DNA of 64,000 bases from Streptomyces sp. NRRL F-2580. GTDB taxonomy: Bacteria; Actinomycetota; Actinomycetes; Streptomycetales; Streptomycetaceae. Positions within the stretch are counted from its first letter, which is position 1. Every line of letters starts with the position of its first letter. The notes under the pieces were generated by a model. The model was not told the origin of the DNA. It made no database searches and saw only the letters and a list, made by a program, of their open reading frames with translations. The stretch lies in the NCBI RefSeq assembly GCF_000720115.1, contig NZ_JOIR01000016.1, positions 55,920 to 119,919 on the forward strand. The letters are read 5' to 3'. Shown here piece after piece: positions 17,590-25,502 of this stretch. The translations under genes and the position numbers were made by a program.

Positions 17590-17957
17590 TGCCGCAGGAC
17601 GAGTCGCAGCCCGCGAGCCGCCGCCGTACGCGGCTGTACGCCCTGACCGACGGACGTACGGACGCTTCGCAGACCGTCCTCACCATGGACACCACCATCA
17701 CGGCGGCGGTCGCCGACGACGCGCTCGGCGGGCTGCCCACCGAGTGGCAGGAGATCCTCGCCATGTGCGCGCCGCCGGGCGGGCGGGCGGTCGCCGAGAT
17801 AGCGGCGCGGATGCACATCCGTCTCACCCCGATGACGGTGCTCCTCGGGGAACTCGCCGACCGCGGGCTGATCGACCACCGGCCGCCGCTGGCGGCCACC
17901 GACACCACCGACGTCAACCTGCTCATGAGAATCAGGGACAACCTTGCCCGGATATGA
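17589..17957 (+). CDS. cvnC: DUF742 protein CvnC
   Basis: 122 residues matching DUF742: an N-terminal basic region (ASRRRTRLYALTDGRT) followed by a winged-helix-like half (AVAEIAARMHIRLTPMTVLLGELADRGLIDHRPP). Its ATG shares a base with the cvnB stop (TAATG). In conservons this protein couples the roadblock protein and the GTPase, and its helix-turn-helix-like half may contact protein or DNA. Confidence 0.94.
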   Translation: MPQDESQPASRRRTRLYALTDGRTDASQTVLTMDTTITAAVADDALGGLPTEWQEILAMCAPPGGRAVAEIAARMHIRLTPMTVLLGELADRGLIDHRPPLAATDTTDVNLLMRIRDNLARI

Positions 17958-17958
17958 C

Positions 17959-18543
17959 ATGCCCGCCTCCGGGGAACCCGACCCGGTCAAGATCCTTATC
18001 GCCGGCGGGTTCGGGGTCGGCAAGACGACCCTGGTGGAGACGATCTCCGAGATCGAGCCGCTGCGGACGGAGGAGCGGCTGACGGCCGCGGGCGTCGGGG
18101 TCGACGACCTCGACGGCATCGAGTCCAAGACGGTCACCACGGTGGCGATGGACTTCGGCCGGATCACCCTCACCGATGCCGGGGTCGTCCTGTACCTCTT
18201 CGGCACGCCCGGCCAGGAACGCTTCTGGTTCATGTGGGACGACCTGCTGAACGGGGCCCTCGGGGCGATCGTGCTGGTCGACACGCGGCGCCTCGACCGC
18301 AGCTTCCCGGCCGTCGACTTCTTCGAGAGCCGCGGACTGCCCTTCGTGGTCGGCGCGAACTGCTTCCACGGCGAACAGCCGTACACCGCGCAGGAGATCG
18401 CGGCGGCCCTGCACCTGCGCGATCCGCGAACGCCCGTCCTCATGCTCGACGCCCGCTCCCGTGACGACGTCCGCGCCTCCCTGCTCGCGCTGCTCGACCG
18501 GCTCATCGTCACGGCGCGGGAACCGGCGGCCGCCGACGGCTGA
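17959..18543 (+). CDS. cvnD: Conservon GTPase CvnD
   Basis: 194-residue small ATP/GTP-binding protein. It has P-loop GGFGVGKTT, switch-2 FGTPGQERFWF, and VVGANCF at the usual NKxD position, which is substituted as in other CvnD proteins. The ATG at 17959 is one base after the cvnC stop; a TTG at 17944 in the same frame overlaps cvnC and is an alternative. It is the last conservon gene. No cvnE (ferredoxin) or cvnF (P450) follows. Confidence 0.93.
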   Translation: MPASGEPDPVKILIAGGFGVGKTTLVETISEIEPLRTEERLTAAGVGVDDLDGIESKTVTTVAMDFGRITLTDAGVVLYLFGTPGQERFWFMWDDLLNGALGAIVLVDTRRLDRSFPAVDFFESRGLPFVVGANCFHGEQPYTAQEIAAALHLRDPRTPVLMLDARSRDDVRASLLALLDRLIVTAREPAAADG

Positions 18544-18742
18544 CGGGAGGGCCGCGAGGGGCTGTTGTGTTGCGGGGAGTTGCCCTACCCTCCCACCAGC
18601 GCGGCCGCGGCGGACGGAGGAACGCCGTCCGTTCTCCAGGTGTACGGCACCGCGTCACGAGGGGATCCCCGGCCGGTACCCCGGGGCCGCTGTCCTTGGG
18701 GCGCCCCTCGACTCCCCCCTCACCCGCAGAGGTCGTCACGCC

Positions 18743-20803
18743 ATGGCAGAACTCAACCGTCGCAGGTTCCTGCAGATAGCCGGCGGCACCGCTGCCCTCA
18801 CGATGCTGAACGACAGCATCGCGCGGGCCGCCGCCATCCCGGCGCAGGGCACCACCGGCACGATCCAGGACATCGAGCACGTCGTCGTCCTGATGCAGGA
18901 GAACCGGTCCTTCGACCACTACTTCGGCGCGATGAAGGGCGTCCGGGGCTTCGGCGACCCGCGCCCCGTCCTCCAGGACAACGGCAAGTCGGTCTTCTTC
19001 CAGTCCGACGGGACCAAGGACGTCCTGCCCTTCCACCCGCAGGTCGCCGACCTCGGGATGCAGTTCCTGGAGGGGCTGAACCACGACTGGGCAGGCGGCC
19101 ACCAGGCGTACAACAACGGCAAGTACGACAAGTGGATCCCGGCCAAGACGGCCACCACCATGTCGTACATGACCCGGAACGACATCCCGTTCCACTACGC
19201 CCTCGCCGACGCCTTCACGGTGTGCGACGCCTACCACTGCTCCTTCATCGGCGCCACGGACCCGAACCGCTACTACATGTGGACGGGCTACACGGGCAAC
19301 GACGGCGTGGGCGGCGGCCCGGTCCTCGGCAACCAGGAGGCCGGGTACGGCTGGAAGACGTACCCCGAGCGACTGGAGTCCGCCGGGGTCTCCTGGAAGG
19401 TCTACCAGGACGTCGGCGACGGCCTGAACGCGGCCGGCTCCTGGGGCTGGATCAACGACGCCTTCCGCGGCAACTACGGCGACAACTCGCTGCTGTACTT
19501 CAACGCCTACCGGGGCGCCCAGCCCGGCAGCGCCCTGTACGAGAAGGCGCGCACCGGCACGAACGTCAAGGCGGGCGACGGCTACTTCGACCGGCTGCGC
19601 GCGGACGTCGTGGGCGGCACCCTGCCCTCCGTCTCGTGGATCGCCGCCCCCGAGGCCTTCAGCGAGCACGCCAACTGGCCGACGAACTTCGGTGCCTGGT
19701 ACATCTCGCAGGTCCTGGACGCGCTGACGGCGAACCCGGCGGTGTGGGCGAAGACCGCCCTCTTCATCACCTACGACGAGAACGACGGGTTCTTCGACCA
19801 CGTGGTCCCGCCGTACCCGCCCGCCTCCTCGGCCTGGGGCCTGTCCACGGCCGACGTGTCCAAGGACCTGTACGTCGGTGGCGGCGGCTACGCGGCCGGA
19901 CCGTACGGCCTCGGTCCGCGCGTGCCGATGATCGTGGTCTCCCCGTGGAGCAAGGGCGGCTACGTCTGCTCCGAGACCTTCGACCACACCTCCGTGATCC
20001 GCTTCATGGAGAAGCGCTTCGGCGTGCAGGAGCCCAACATCTCCCCGTGGCGCCGCGCCGTCTGCGGTGACCTGACCTCGGCCTTCGACTTCACCCGCGC
20101 CGACGCCGCGCCCGCCGCCCTGCCCTCCACGGCCGGGTACGTCCCGCCGGACAAGAACCGCCACCCGTCCTACCATCCGACCCCGCCGGCCACGGGCACC
20201 CTGCCCAAGCAGGAGGCCGGCTCCAAGCCGACCCGCGCCCTGGGCTACAGCCCGTACGTGGACGGCGCCCGCACCGTCTCCACGGGCAAGTTCACCCTCA
20301 CCTTCTCCTCCGGCCCGACCCTCGGCGCCCACTTCCACAGCACCTCGGGCAACCGGACCGACGGCCCCTGGCCCTACACGGTCGAGGCGGGCAAGACCCT
20401 CTCGGACACCTGGTCCACCAGCAGCTCCACCGGCAACCAGGTCAACCTGACGGTCTGGGGCCCCAACGGCTTCCTGCGCACCTGGAAGGGCCCGGCGAAG
20501 AAGGCCGGCCCCGAGGCCACGGCCCGCCACGTCGCCGGCACCGGCAACCTGGCCCTGACCCTCACCAACTCCGGTACCGCAGCCGTCAACCTGACGGTGA
20601 CCAACGCCTACGGCGGCGCCCCGCAGGTCGTCAGGGTCGCGGCCGGCGGCACCGTCGCCCACACGGTGGACCTCGGTGCCACGGGCCGTTGGTACGACGT
20701 GAACGTCGTCTCCGACGCCGACGCCAGCTTCCTCCGCCGCTTCGCGGGCCACGTGGAGACGGGCGCCCCGGGCGTCTCCGACCCGGCGATCAAGACCGTC
20801 TGA
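18743..20803 (+). CDS. Phosphocholine-specific phospholipase C, Tat-exported
   Basis: 686 residues. The twin-arginine signal is NRRRFLQIAGGTAALT. The catalytic phosphoesterase domain (about 40-440) has VVLMQENRSFDHYFGAMKGVRGF, TDPNRYYMWTGY, FITYDENDGFFDHVVPP and RVPMIVVSPWSKGG. Two C-terminal DUF756 beta-sandwich repeats follow (FTLTFSSGPTLGAHF; LALTLTNSGTAAVNLTV). It cleaves phosphatidylcholine or sphingomyelin outside the cell. Its 3' end overlaps the convergent hypothetical gene by 14 bases. Confidence 0.93.
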   Translation: MAELNRRRFLQIAGGTAALTMLNDSIARAAAIPAQGTTGTIQDIEHVVVLMQENRSFDHYFGAMKGVRGFGDPRPVLQDNGKSVFFQSDGTKDVLPFHPQVADLGMQFLEGLNHDWAGGHQAYNNGKYDKWIPAKTATTMSYMTRNDIPFHYALADAFTVCDAYHCSFIGATDPNRYYMWTGYTGNDGVGGGPVLGNQEAGYGWKTYPERLESAGVSWKVYQDVGDGLNAAGSWGWINDAFRGNYGDNSLLYFNAYRGAQPGSALYEKARTGTNVKAGDGYFDRLRADVVGGTLPSVSWIAAPEAFSEHANWPTNFGAWYISQVLDALTANPAVWAKTALFITYDENDGFFDHVVPPYPPASSAWGLSTADVSKDLYVGGGGYAAGPYGLGPRVPMIVVSPWSKGGYVCSETFDHTSVIRFMEKRFGVQEPNISPWRRAVCGDLTSAFDFTRADAAPAALPSTAGYVPPDKNRHPSYHPTPPATGTLPKQEAGSKPTRALGYSPYVDGARTVSTGKFTLTFSSGPTLGAHFHSTSGNRTDGPWPYTVEAGKTLSDTWSTSSSTGNQVNLTVWGPNGFLRTWKGPAKKAGPEATARHVAGTGNLALTLTNSGTAAVNLTVTNAYGGAPQVVRVAAGGTVAHTVDLGATGRWYDVNVVSDADASFLRRFAGHVETGAPGVSDPAIKTV

Positions 20804-21470
20804 CGCGGTCCTCCGGCGTGCGAAGCAGCCGCCGTTCCAGGACCGGGAGGTCTTCGGGGCGGCGGCTGCGGGCGTACCGGAGCAGCAGGTCGCGGGCGGT
20901 GTCCGGGACGCGGCGCCGCTTCGGGTGGCGGGTGGTGAACTCCTCGCTCGCGAAGAACCGCACGGCGCCCTCCAGCCCGGTGCGGTCCGTCTCCCGCACC
21001 GCCCAGGCGAGTTCCTCCGTCGGCCTCCCGGCCAGCAGCCGGACGGGGGCCCGTTCCGCGAGGAGCCACGCCGCGTCGCGCGGCTCCTCCCGTACGGCGC
21101 CCAGCCAGCCGAACACCACGGCCGGCGGCACCCCGTGCGGCGGGGGCGGCTCCTCCTCGCCCGCGGCCAGGGCCCGGGCGAACTCCCGCAGCCCCTCGGG
21201 CGCCGCGGCTGCCCACCGCTCCCGGTGACGGGCCGGGATACCGTCGGGGGAAAGCGGGTCGAGCAGGCGGCTCGACTCGGGAGTGGGGTGCGCCGTTCCC
21301 TGGGCGTCGGAGCAGGCGCACTCGATCAGGTCCCATCCCGCCTCGGCGGCGCGTTCCCGGCCGAGCCGCCGGACGGCCCGGACCTCGTCGATCTCGGCGG
21401 GAGCGGTGATCTCGTAGCTGCGCGGATGGTGGGGGTGCCGGGCCCCGTCCGGACGGGAGAAGTCCCCCAT
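20790..21470 (-). CDS. Hypothetical protein, 226 aa
   Basis: I do not recognise a family. The protein is soluble, Arg/Glu/Pro-rich, with DEVRAVRRLGRERAAEAGW and a helical C-terminal part (VPDTARDLLLRYARSRRPEDLPVLERRLL) resembling armadillo or HEAT-type helices. The ATG is preferred because GGAG lies 9 bases upstream; a GTG at 21503 extends it by 11 residues. The 3' end overlaps the phospholipase gene tail-to-tail. Confidence 0.65.
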   Translation of the reverse strand: MGDFSRPDGARHPHHPRSYEITAPAEIDEVRAVRRLGRERAAEAGWDLIECACSDAQGTAHPTPESSRLLDPLSPDGIPARHRERWAAAAPEGLREFARALAAGEEEPPPPHGVPPAVVFGWLGAVREEPRDAAWLLAERAPVRLLAGRPTEELAWAVRETDRTGLEGAVRFFASEEFTTRHPKRRRVPDTARDLLLRYARSRRPEDLPVLERRLLRTPEDRVRRS

Positions 21471-21575
21471 GACCAGCGGCTCCGGGCGCGATGTCGGCTT
21501 CACGGTGTGATCGTAGACCCGGTGGGCAGAACGTACGGGTCCGTTTTCGTCGGCCCCGTCACCGAGGGAGAACGC

Positions 21576-22331
21576 ATGGCCATCGCCCACCGCAGGATCG
21601 GTACCGGACCCGTTCGCGTCATCGTGCTGCACGACTGGTTCGGCACCTCGGCCAACTGGGGCTCCGTACTGGACCACCTGGACCCCGAGGGGTTCTCGTA
21701 CGCCTTCCTCGACTACCGGGGCTACGGCGAACGCCGGGACGTGACGGGCCGCCACACCCTCGGCGAGATCGCCGACGACGTCCTCGAACTCGCCGACCAG
21801 CTCGGCTGGGACACCTTCTCCCTGCTCGGCCACTCCATGGGCGGCAAGGCGGCCCAGCAGGTCCTCGTGCGCGCCCCCGAGCGGATCGAGAAGCTCGTCG
21901 GGATCAACCCGGTCCCGGCCGCGCCGTACGCGATGGACGACGCCACCCACACCCTCTTCTTCGGCGCCGCCGAGAGCCCCGAGAACCGGCGCGCCATCCT
22001 CGACCTCGTCACCGGCAACCGGGCGAGCCGGCGCTGGATCGACCGGATGGTCGCCCACTCCCTGGAGGTCTCCCGCCCGGAGGCCTTCGCCGACTACCTC
22101 GCGAGCTGGCAGTCCCTGGACCTGTCCGACGCCGTCAAGGGCAACACGGTGCCGGTGCTCGTCCTGGTCGGCGAGTACGACCTCGCGCTCACCGCCGATG
22201 TGATGCGCGCCACCTGGCAGGTCTGGTACCCGAACTGCCGCATCCGCACCCTCCCCGGCGCCGGCCACTACCCGCCGCACGAGACCCCCGTGGCCTTCGT
22301 CACCGAGGTCGAGGCCTACCTGCGCGACTAG
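21576..22331 (+). CDS. Alpha/beta hydrolase
   Basis: 251 residues with an alpha/beta-hydrolase fold. Oxyanion region VLHDWFGTSANW, nucleophile elbow GHSMGG, acid Asp in GEYDLAL and catalytic His in GAGHYPPHE are all present. The ribosome binding site is GAGGGAG, 4 bases ahead of the ATG. The Ser-Asp-His triad implies ester, lactone or similar hydrolysis, but the substrate is unknown. It is divergent from the hypothetical gene and convergent with tRNA-His. Confidence 0.9.
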   Translation: MAIAHRRIGTGPVRVIVLHDWFGTSANWGSVLDHLDPEGFSYAFLDYRGYGERRDVTGRHTLGEIADDVLELADQLGWDTFSLLGHSMGGKAAQQVLVRAPERIEKLVGINPVPAAPYAMDDATHTLFFGAAESPENRRAILDLVTGNRASRRWIDRMVAHSLEVSRPEAFADYLASWQSLDLSDAVKGNTVPVLVLVGEYDLALTADVMRATWQVWYPNCRIRTLPGAGHYPPHETPVAFVTEVEAYLRD

Positions 22332-22385
22332 CCGCAGCCGGAGCCGCCGCCGTACGCCGGACGTCCGGCGTCGGACCTCGGACGC

Positions 22386-22426
22386 AAAAAACCCCCGGGG
22401 TACGAGGAGACCTCGTACCCCGGGGG
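22386..22426 (-). terminator. Intrinsic terminator of tRNA-His
   Basis: On the minus strand a perfect 16-bp stem (22392-22407 with 22411-22426) with a 3-base loop is followed by six T residues. It lies 5 bases beyond the tRNA 3' end and would also stop the converging hydrolase transcript. Confidence 0.92.
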
Positions 22427-22431
22427 ATCAG

Positions 22432-22504
22432 GGTGAGTGACGGGACTTGAACCCGCGGCCACCTGGACCACAACCAGGTGCTCTACCAACTGAGCTACAC
22501 CCAC
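22432..22504 (-). tRNA. tRNA-His (GTG)
   Basis: Cloverleaf read on the minus strand: acceptor GTGGGTG pairs with CACTCAC, D-arm AGCTCAGTTGGTAGAGC, anticodon loop around GTG (stem ACCTGGTTGTGGTCCAGGT) and T-arm GCGGGTTCAAGTCCCG. The base before G1 is G (position 22505) and the discriminator is C, both tRNA-His identity marks. CCA is not encoded. A TATGCT box (22543-22548) upstream is a plausible -10. Confidence 0.96.
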
Positions 22505-22577
22505 CACGAAGGGCGGCGGACCACCCGTCGACGTGCATGCACAGCATAGCCGATCTGCGGGGTGGTCCCGCGACGCG

Positions 22578-23414
22578 TTATCCGGCCGAGCGGCTGGCGC
22601 CCAGCGTGGCGGCGAGCCGGGCCGTGACCCCGTCCCGGCGGCCGGCGGCGTGCGCGACGGCCGCCGCGGCCAGGGCCCGGACGATCGGGTGCGGCCGCGA
22701 GCCGTCCCCGTGCAGCTCCGGCTGGAACAGCGTGGCCAGGAAGAACGGGTGTCCGGGCAGCTCGGCGATGCGGGCCTGGCCCTCCTCGTCGTGCCCCGAC
22801 AGCCGCAGCCCGTGGGCGGTCAGCGTCGGCAGGTGCCGGGGCGCGGGTCCGTAGTTGCAGTGGTAGCGCTCCATCGACCGCTCCGCGCCGAGCGCGGCCT
22901 CGGCGAGCGAGCCGGGCTCGGCCCGTACGAGGCCCTCGTGCCCGACGAGCGAACAGGCGAGCGGCGCGATCAGCGGGTCCGCCGCCCCCGGGTCGTTCTC
23001 GGCGTGCGCCACGGAGGTCAGCCCGCAGACCGTCCGGGCGTACTCCAGCAGGGTGTGCTGGAAGCCGCCGCAGGTCCCGAGGAAGGGGATGCCCTCCTCG
23101 CGGGCCACCCGGATCGCGGCCAGCGCCCCGGCCTCGCTCGCGTACGGGCTCCCGGGCAGCACCCACACGGCGTCGAAGCGGGCCAGGGTCCCGGCGGCCG
23201 CCTCGGCCTCGGCATCGCCGGTGGGGATCCAGTAGGCGTCGAGTACGAGTCCGTCGCGGGAGGCCAGGGCGTCCAGCAGGAGCGGGATCCGGGTGTGGGA
23301 CTTCACGTGCGGGGAGCGGTCGCCGACGAGCGCGATCCGCGCCGCCGGTGTGGGCTGCGGGGCCGGCGGGGTCTGCGTCGGGTGCGGGGTCTGTGCGGTC
23401 TGTGCCGTGGTCAT
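22578..23414 (-). CDS. Class I glutamine amidotransferase-like (CTP synthase C-terminal-related) protein
   Basis: 278 residues. After a Thr/Pro-rich N-terminus it resembles the GATase half of CTP synthase: ARIALVGDRSPHVKSH, WVLPGSPYASEAGALAAI and PFLGTCGGFQHTLLEYAR, with the nucleophile Cys present. The usual catalytic His-Pro-Glu reads FQPEL, with Gln replacing His, so glutaminase activity is doubtful or altered. No synthetase half is nearby. It is divergent from a LysR regulator that may control it. The role is unknown. Confidence 0.82.
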   Translation of the reverse strand: MTTAQTAQTPHPTQTPPAPQPTPAARIALVGDRSPHVKSHTRIPLLLDALASRDGLVLDAYWIPTGDAEAEAAAGTLARFDAVWVLPGSPYASEAGALAAIRVAREEGIPFLGTCGGFQHTLLEYARTVCGLTSVAHAENDPGAADPLIAPLACSLVGHEGLVRAEPGSLAEAALGAERSMERYHCNYGPAPRHLPTLTAHGLRLSGHDEEGQARIAELPGHPFFLATLFQPELHGDGSRPHPIVRALAAAAVAHAAGRRDGVTARLAATLGASRSAG

Positions 23415-23491
23415 GTGGATCATCCTGCGGCCGGCTCCCCGTTCAGCGCCAACGATTGTTCCTGCACCCTCCATCAGTGATCCTGATGACC

Positions 23492-24337
23492 ATGGACCCG
23501 CACCTGCTCCGTACGTTCGTCGCCGTGGCCCGGCTCGCCTCCTTCTCCGCCGCCGCCCGCGAGCTCGGCTACACCCAGTCAGCCGTCTCCCAGCACATCG
23601 CCGCGCTCGAAGGGGACCTCCGGGCCGAGCTGCTCACCCGCCGGCCCGTCGCGCCGACCCCGGCCGGGACGCGGCTGCTGGAGCACGCCGGGCCCCTGCT
23701 CCTGCGGCTCGACGCCGCCCGCGCCGACGTGCTCCGGCTGACCGCCGCCCCGCCCGGCCGGGTCACGCTCGCCGCCTCCCCGCTCGCCGTCGGGCCCCGG
23801 CTGCTCGCGGCCCTGCCCGCCACCGGGGTCACCCTGCGGGTGCTGCCCCCGGCCGAGGTACCCGCGGCCGTCGCCACCGGGGGCTGCGACCTCGGCCTCG
23901 TCGACGGCCCGGCCGCGCCCAGCGACCCGCTGCGGCTGCCCGACGTGGCCCCCCTCACCGTGACCGGGGTGGCGCAGGAGGAGCTGGCCGTGCTGCTGCC
24001 CGCCGGGCACCCCTTCGCCGGGCGGGCCGCCGTCCGGCTGGACGACCTCGCCGACGCCCGCTGGCTCGACGCCCCCGGCGTGGGGCTGCCGCTCACCGCC
24101 GCCCGCGCCTCCGTCCGCTACGACGGCACCGACCTGCACGCCCTCTGCGCCCTCGCCGCGGCCGGGCACGGCCTCGCGCTGCTTCCGCGCCGGGTCGCCG
24201 AGGCCGCCGGCGCGGGGGTCGCCGTGCCGCTGTCCGCTCCGCGCCTGGTGCACCGTACGGAACTCCTCACGCCCGGCACCCCGACCGGCGCGGCCGCTGC
24301 CCTCGCCGCCCGGCTCACGGCAGGATCACCCGTATGA
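23492..24337 (+). CDS. LysR-family transcriptional regulator
   Basis: 281 residues. N-terminal winged helix (LLRTFVAVARLASFSAAARELGYTQSAVSQHIAALE) and a periplasmic-binding-like effector domain. Another in-frame ATG lies 6 bases upstream; the shorter form gives the usual MDxxLLRTF start. Its stop overlaps the start of the M24 peptidase gene (ATGA), so the two are co-translated, and it is divergent from the GATase-like gene. The effector is unknown. Confidence 0.9.
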   Translation: MDPHLLRTFVAVARLASFSAAARELGYTQSAVSQHIAALEGDLRAELLTRRPVAPTPAGTRLLEHAGPLLLRLDAARADVLRLTAAPPGRVTLAASPLAVGPRLLAALPATGVTLRVLPPAEVPAAVATGGCDLGLVDGPAAPSDPLRLPDVAPLTVTGVAQEELAVLLPAGHPFAGRAAVRLDDLADARWLDAPGVGLPLTAARASVRYDGTDLHALCALAAAGHGLALLPRRVAEAAGAGVAVPLSAPRLVHRTELLTPGTPTGAAAALAARLTAGSPV

Positions 24338-25473
24338 CACGTGACGCCGCATTCAAAGACCCGGCACCCTTCACGGCCGACGACTACGCCGCCCGGATGG
24401 CCGCCGCGGCGCGGACCGCCGCCGACGCCGGACTGGCCGGCCTGCTGATCGCCCCCGGGCCCGACCTCACGCACCTCACCGGATACCGGCCCACCGCAGA
24501 GACCGAGCGGCTGACCCTGCTCGTGCTTGCCGCCGGACAGGACCCGGTACTCGTCGTCCCCGCACTGGAGGCCCCCGACGCGGCCAAGGCCGCGGGCGCC
24601 GCCGCGCTGACCCTGCGGGACTGGACCGACGGGACGAACCCGTACTCCGTGACCGCCCCGCTGCTGGATCCGGCCGGCCGGTTCGGGGTCAGCGACAACA
24701 CCTGGGCCCTCCACCTCCTCGGCCTCCAGCGGGAGTTGCCGAAGACCTCCCACACGCCGCTCACCGACTGCCTGCCCATGCTGCGCGCCGTGAAGGACGA
24801 ACGGGAACTGGAGCGCCTCGCCGCGGCGGGGGCCGCCGCCGACGCCGCGTACGCGCAGATCCTCCACCTGCCCTTCGCCGACCGCCGGGAGACGGACGTC
24901 GCCGCCGACCTGGCCGCCCTGCTGCGCGCCCACGGCCACTCCCAGGTCGACTTCACCGTCGTCGGCTCCGGCCCCAACGGGGCCAACCCGCACCACGAGG
25001 CCGGCGACCGGGTCATCCGCCGCGGCGACATGGTGGTCCTCGACTTCGGCGGCCTGCGGTTCGGCTACGGCTCCGACATCTCCCGCACCGTGCACGTGGG
25101 CGAGCCCACCGCCGAGGAGCAGCGCGTCCACGACATCGTGCGCGAGGCCCAGCAGGCGGGCGTGGCGGCGGTCCGCCCCGGGGTCTCCTGCCAGGAGGTG
25201 GACCGGGCGGCCCGCGCGGTGATCACCGAGTTCGGGTACGGGGACCGCTTCATCCACCGCACCGGCCACGGCATCGGCGTCACCACCCACGAGCCGCCGT
25301 ACATGGTCGAGGGCGAGGAACAGCCCCTGGTCCCCGGGATGTGCTTCTCCGTGGAGCCGGGCGTCTACCTGCCCGGCCGGTTCGGCGTCCGCATCGAGGA
25401 CATCGTGACCGTCACCGAGGAGGGCGGGCGACGGCTCAACAACGCCCCGCGCGAGCTGGCCGTCGTCGAGTAG
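24334..25473 (+). CDS. M24 (Xaa-Pro) metallopeptidase
   Basis: 379 residues with a creatinase-type N-terminal domain and a pita-bread catalytic domain. Metal ligands are readable: LDFGG..FGYGSDISRT (two Asp), HRTGHGIG (His), EPGVYLPG (Glu) and RIEDIVTV (Glu). It hydrolyses the bond before proline, or a related substrate, in dinuclear Mn/Co peptidases of the cytoplasm. It overlaps the LysR gene by 4 bases. It is convergent with treZ across a GC-rich 29-base gap. Confidence 0.93.
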   Translation: MTRDAAFKDPAPFTADDYAARMAAAARTAADAGLAGLLIAPGPDLTHLTGYRPTAETERLTLLVLAAGQDPVLVVPALEAPDAAKAAGAAALTLRDWTDGTNPYSVTAPLLDPAGRFGVSDNTWALHLLGLQRELPKTSHTPLTDCLPMLRAVKDERELERLAAAGAAADAAYAQILHLPFADRRETDVAADLAALLRAHGHSQVDFTVVGSGPNGANPHHEAGDRVIRRGDMVVLDFGGLRFGYGSDISRTVHVGEPTAEEQRVHDIVREAQQAGVAAVRPGVSCQEVDRAARAVITEFGYGDRFIHRTGHGIGVTTHEPPYMVEGEEQPLVPGMCFSVEPGVYLPGRFGVRIEDIVTVTEEGGRRLNNAPRELAVVE

Positions 25474-25502
25474 CCCGCCCGGCGGGCGCGGCGACCGCCG
25501 CC

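Noticed and set aside
22530..22541. GTGCATGCAC palindrome upstream of tRNA-His as a further copy of element A/B
   Set aside because: It shares only the short GTGCATG core and not the flanking bases or AGGAGG.
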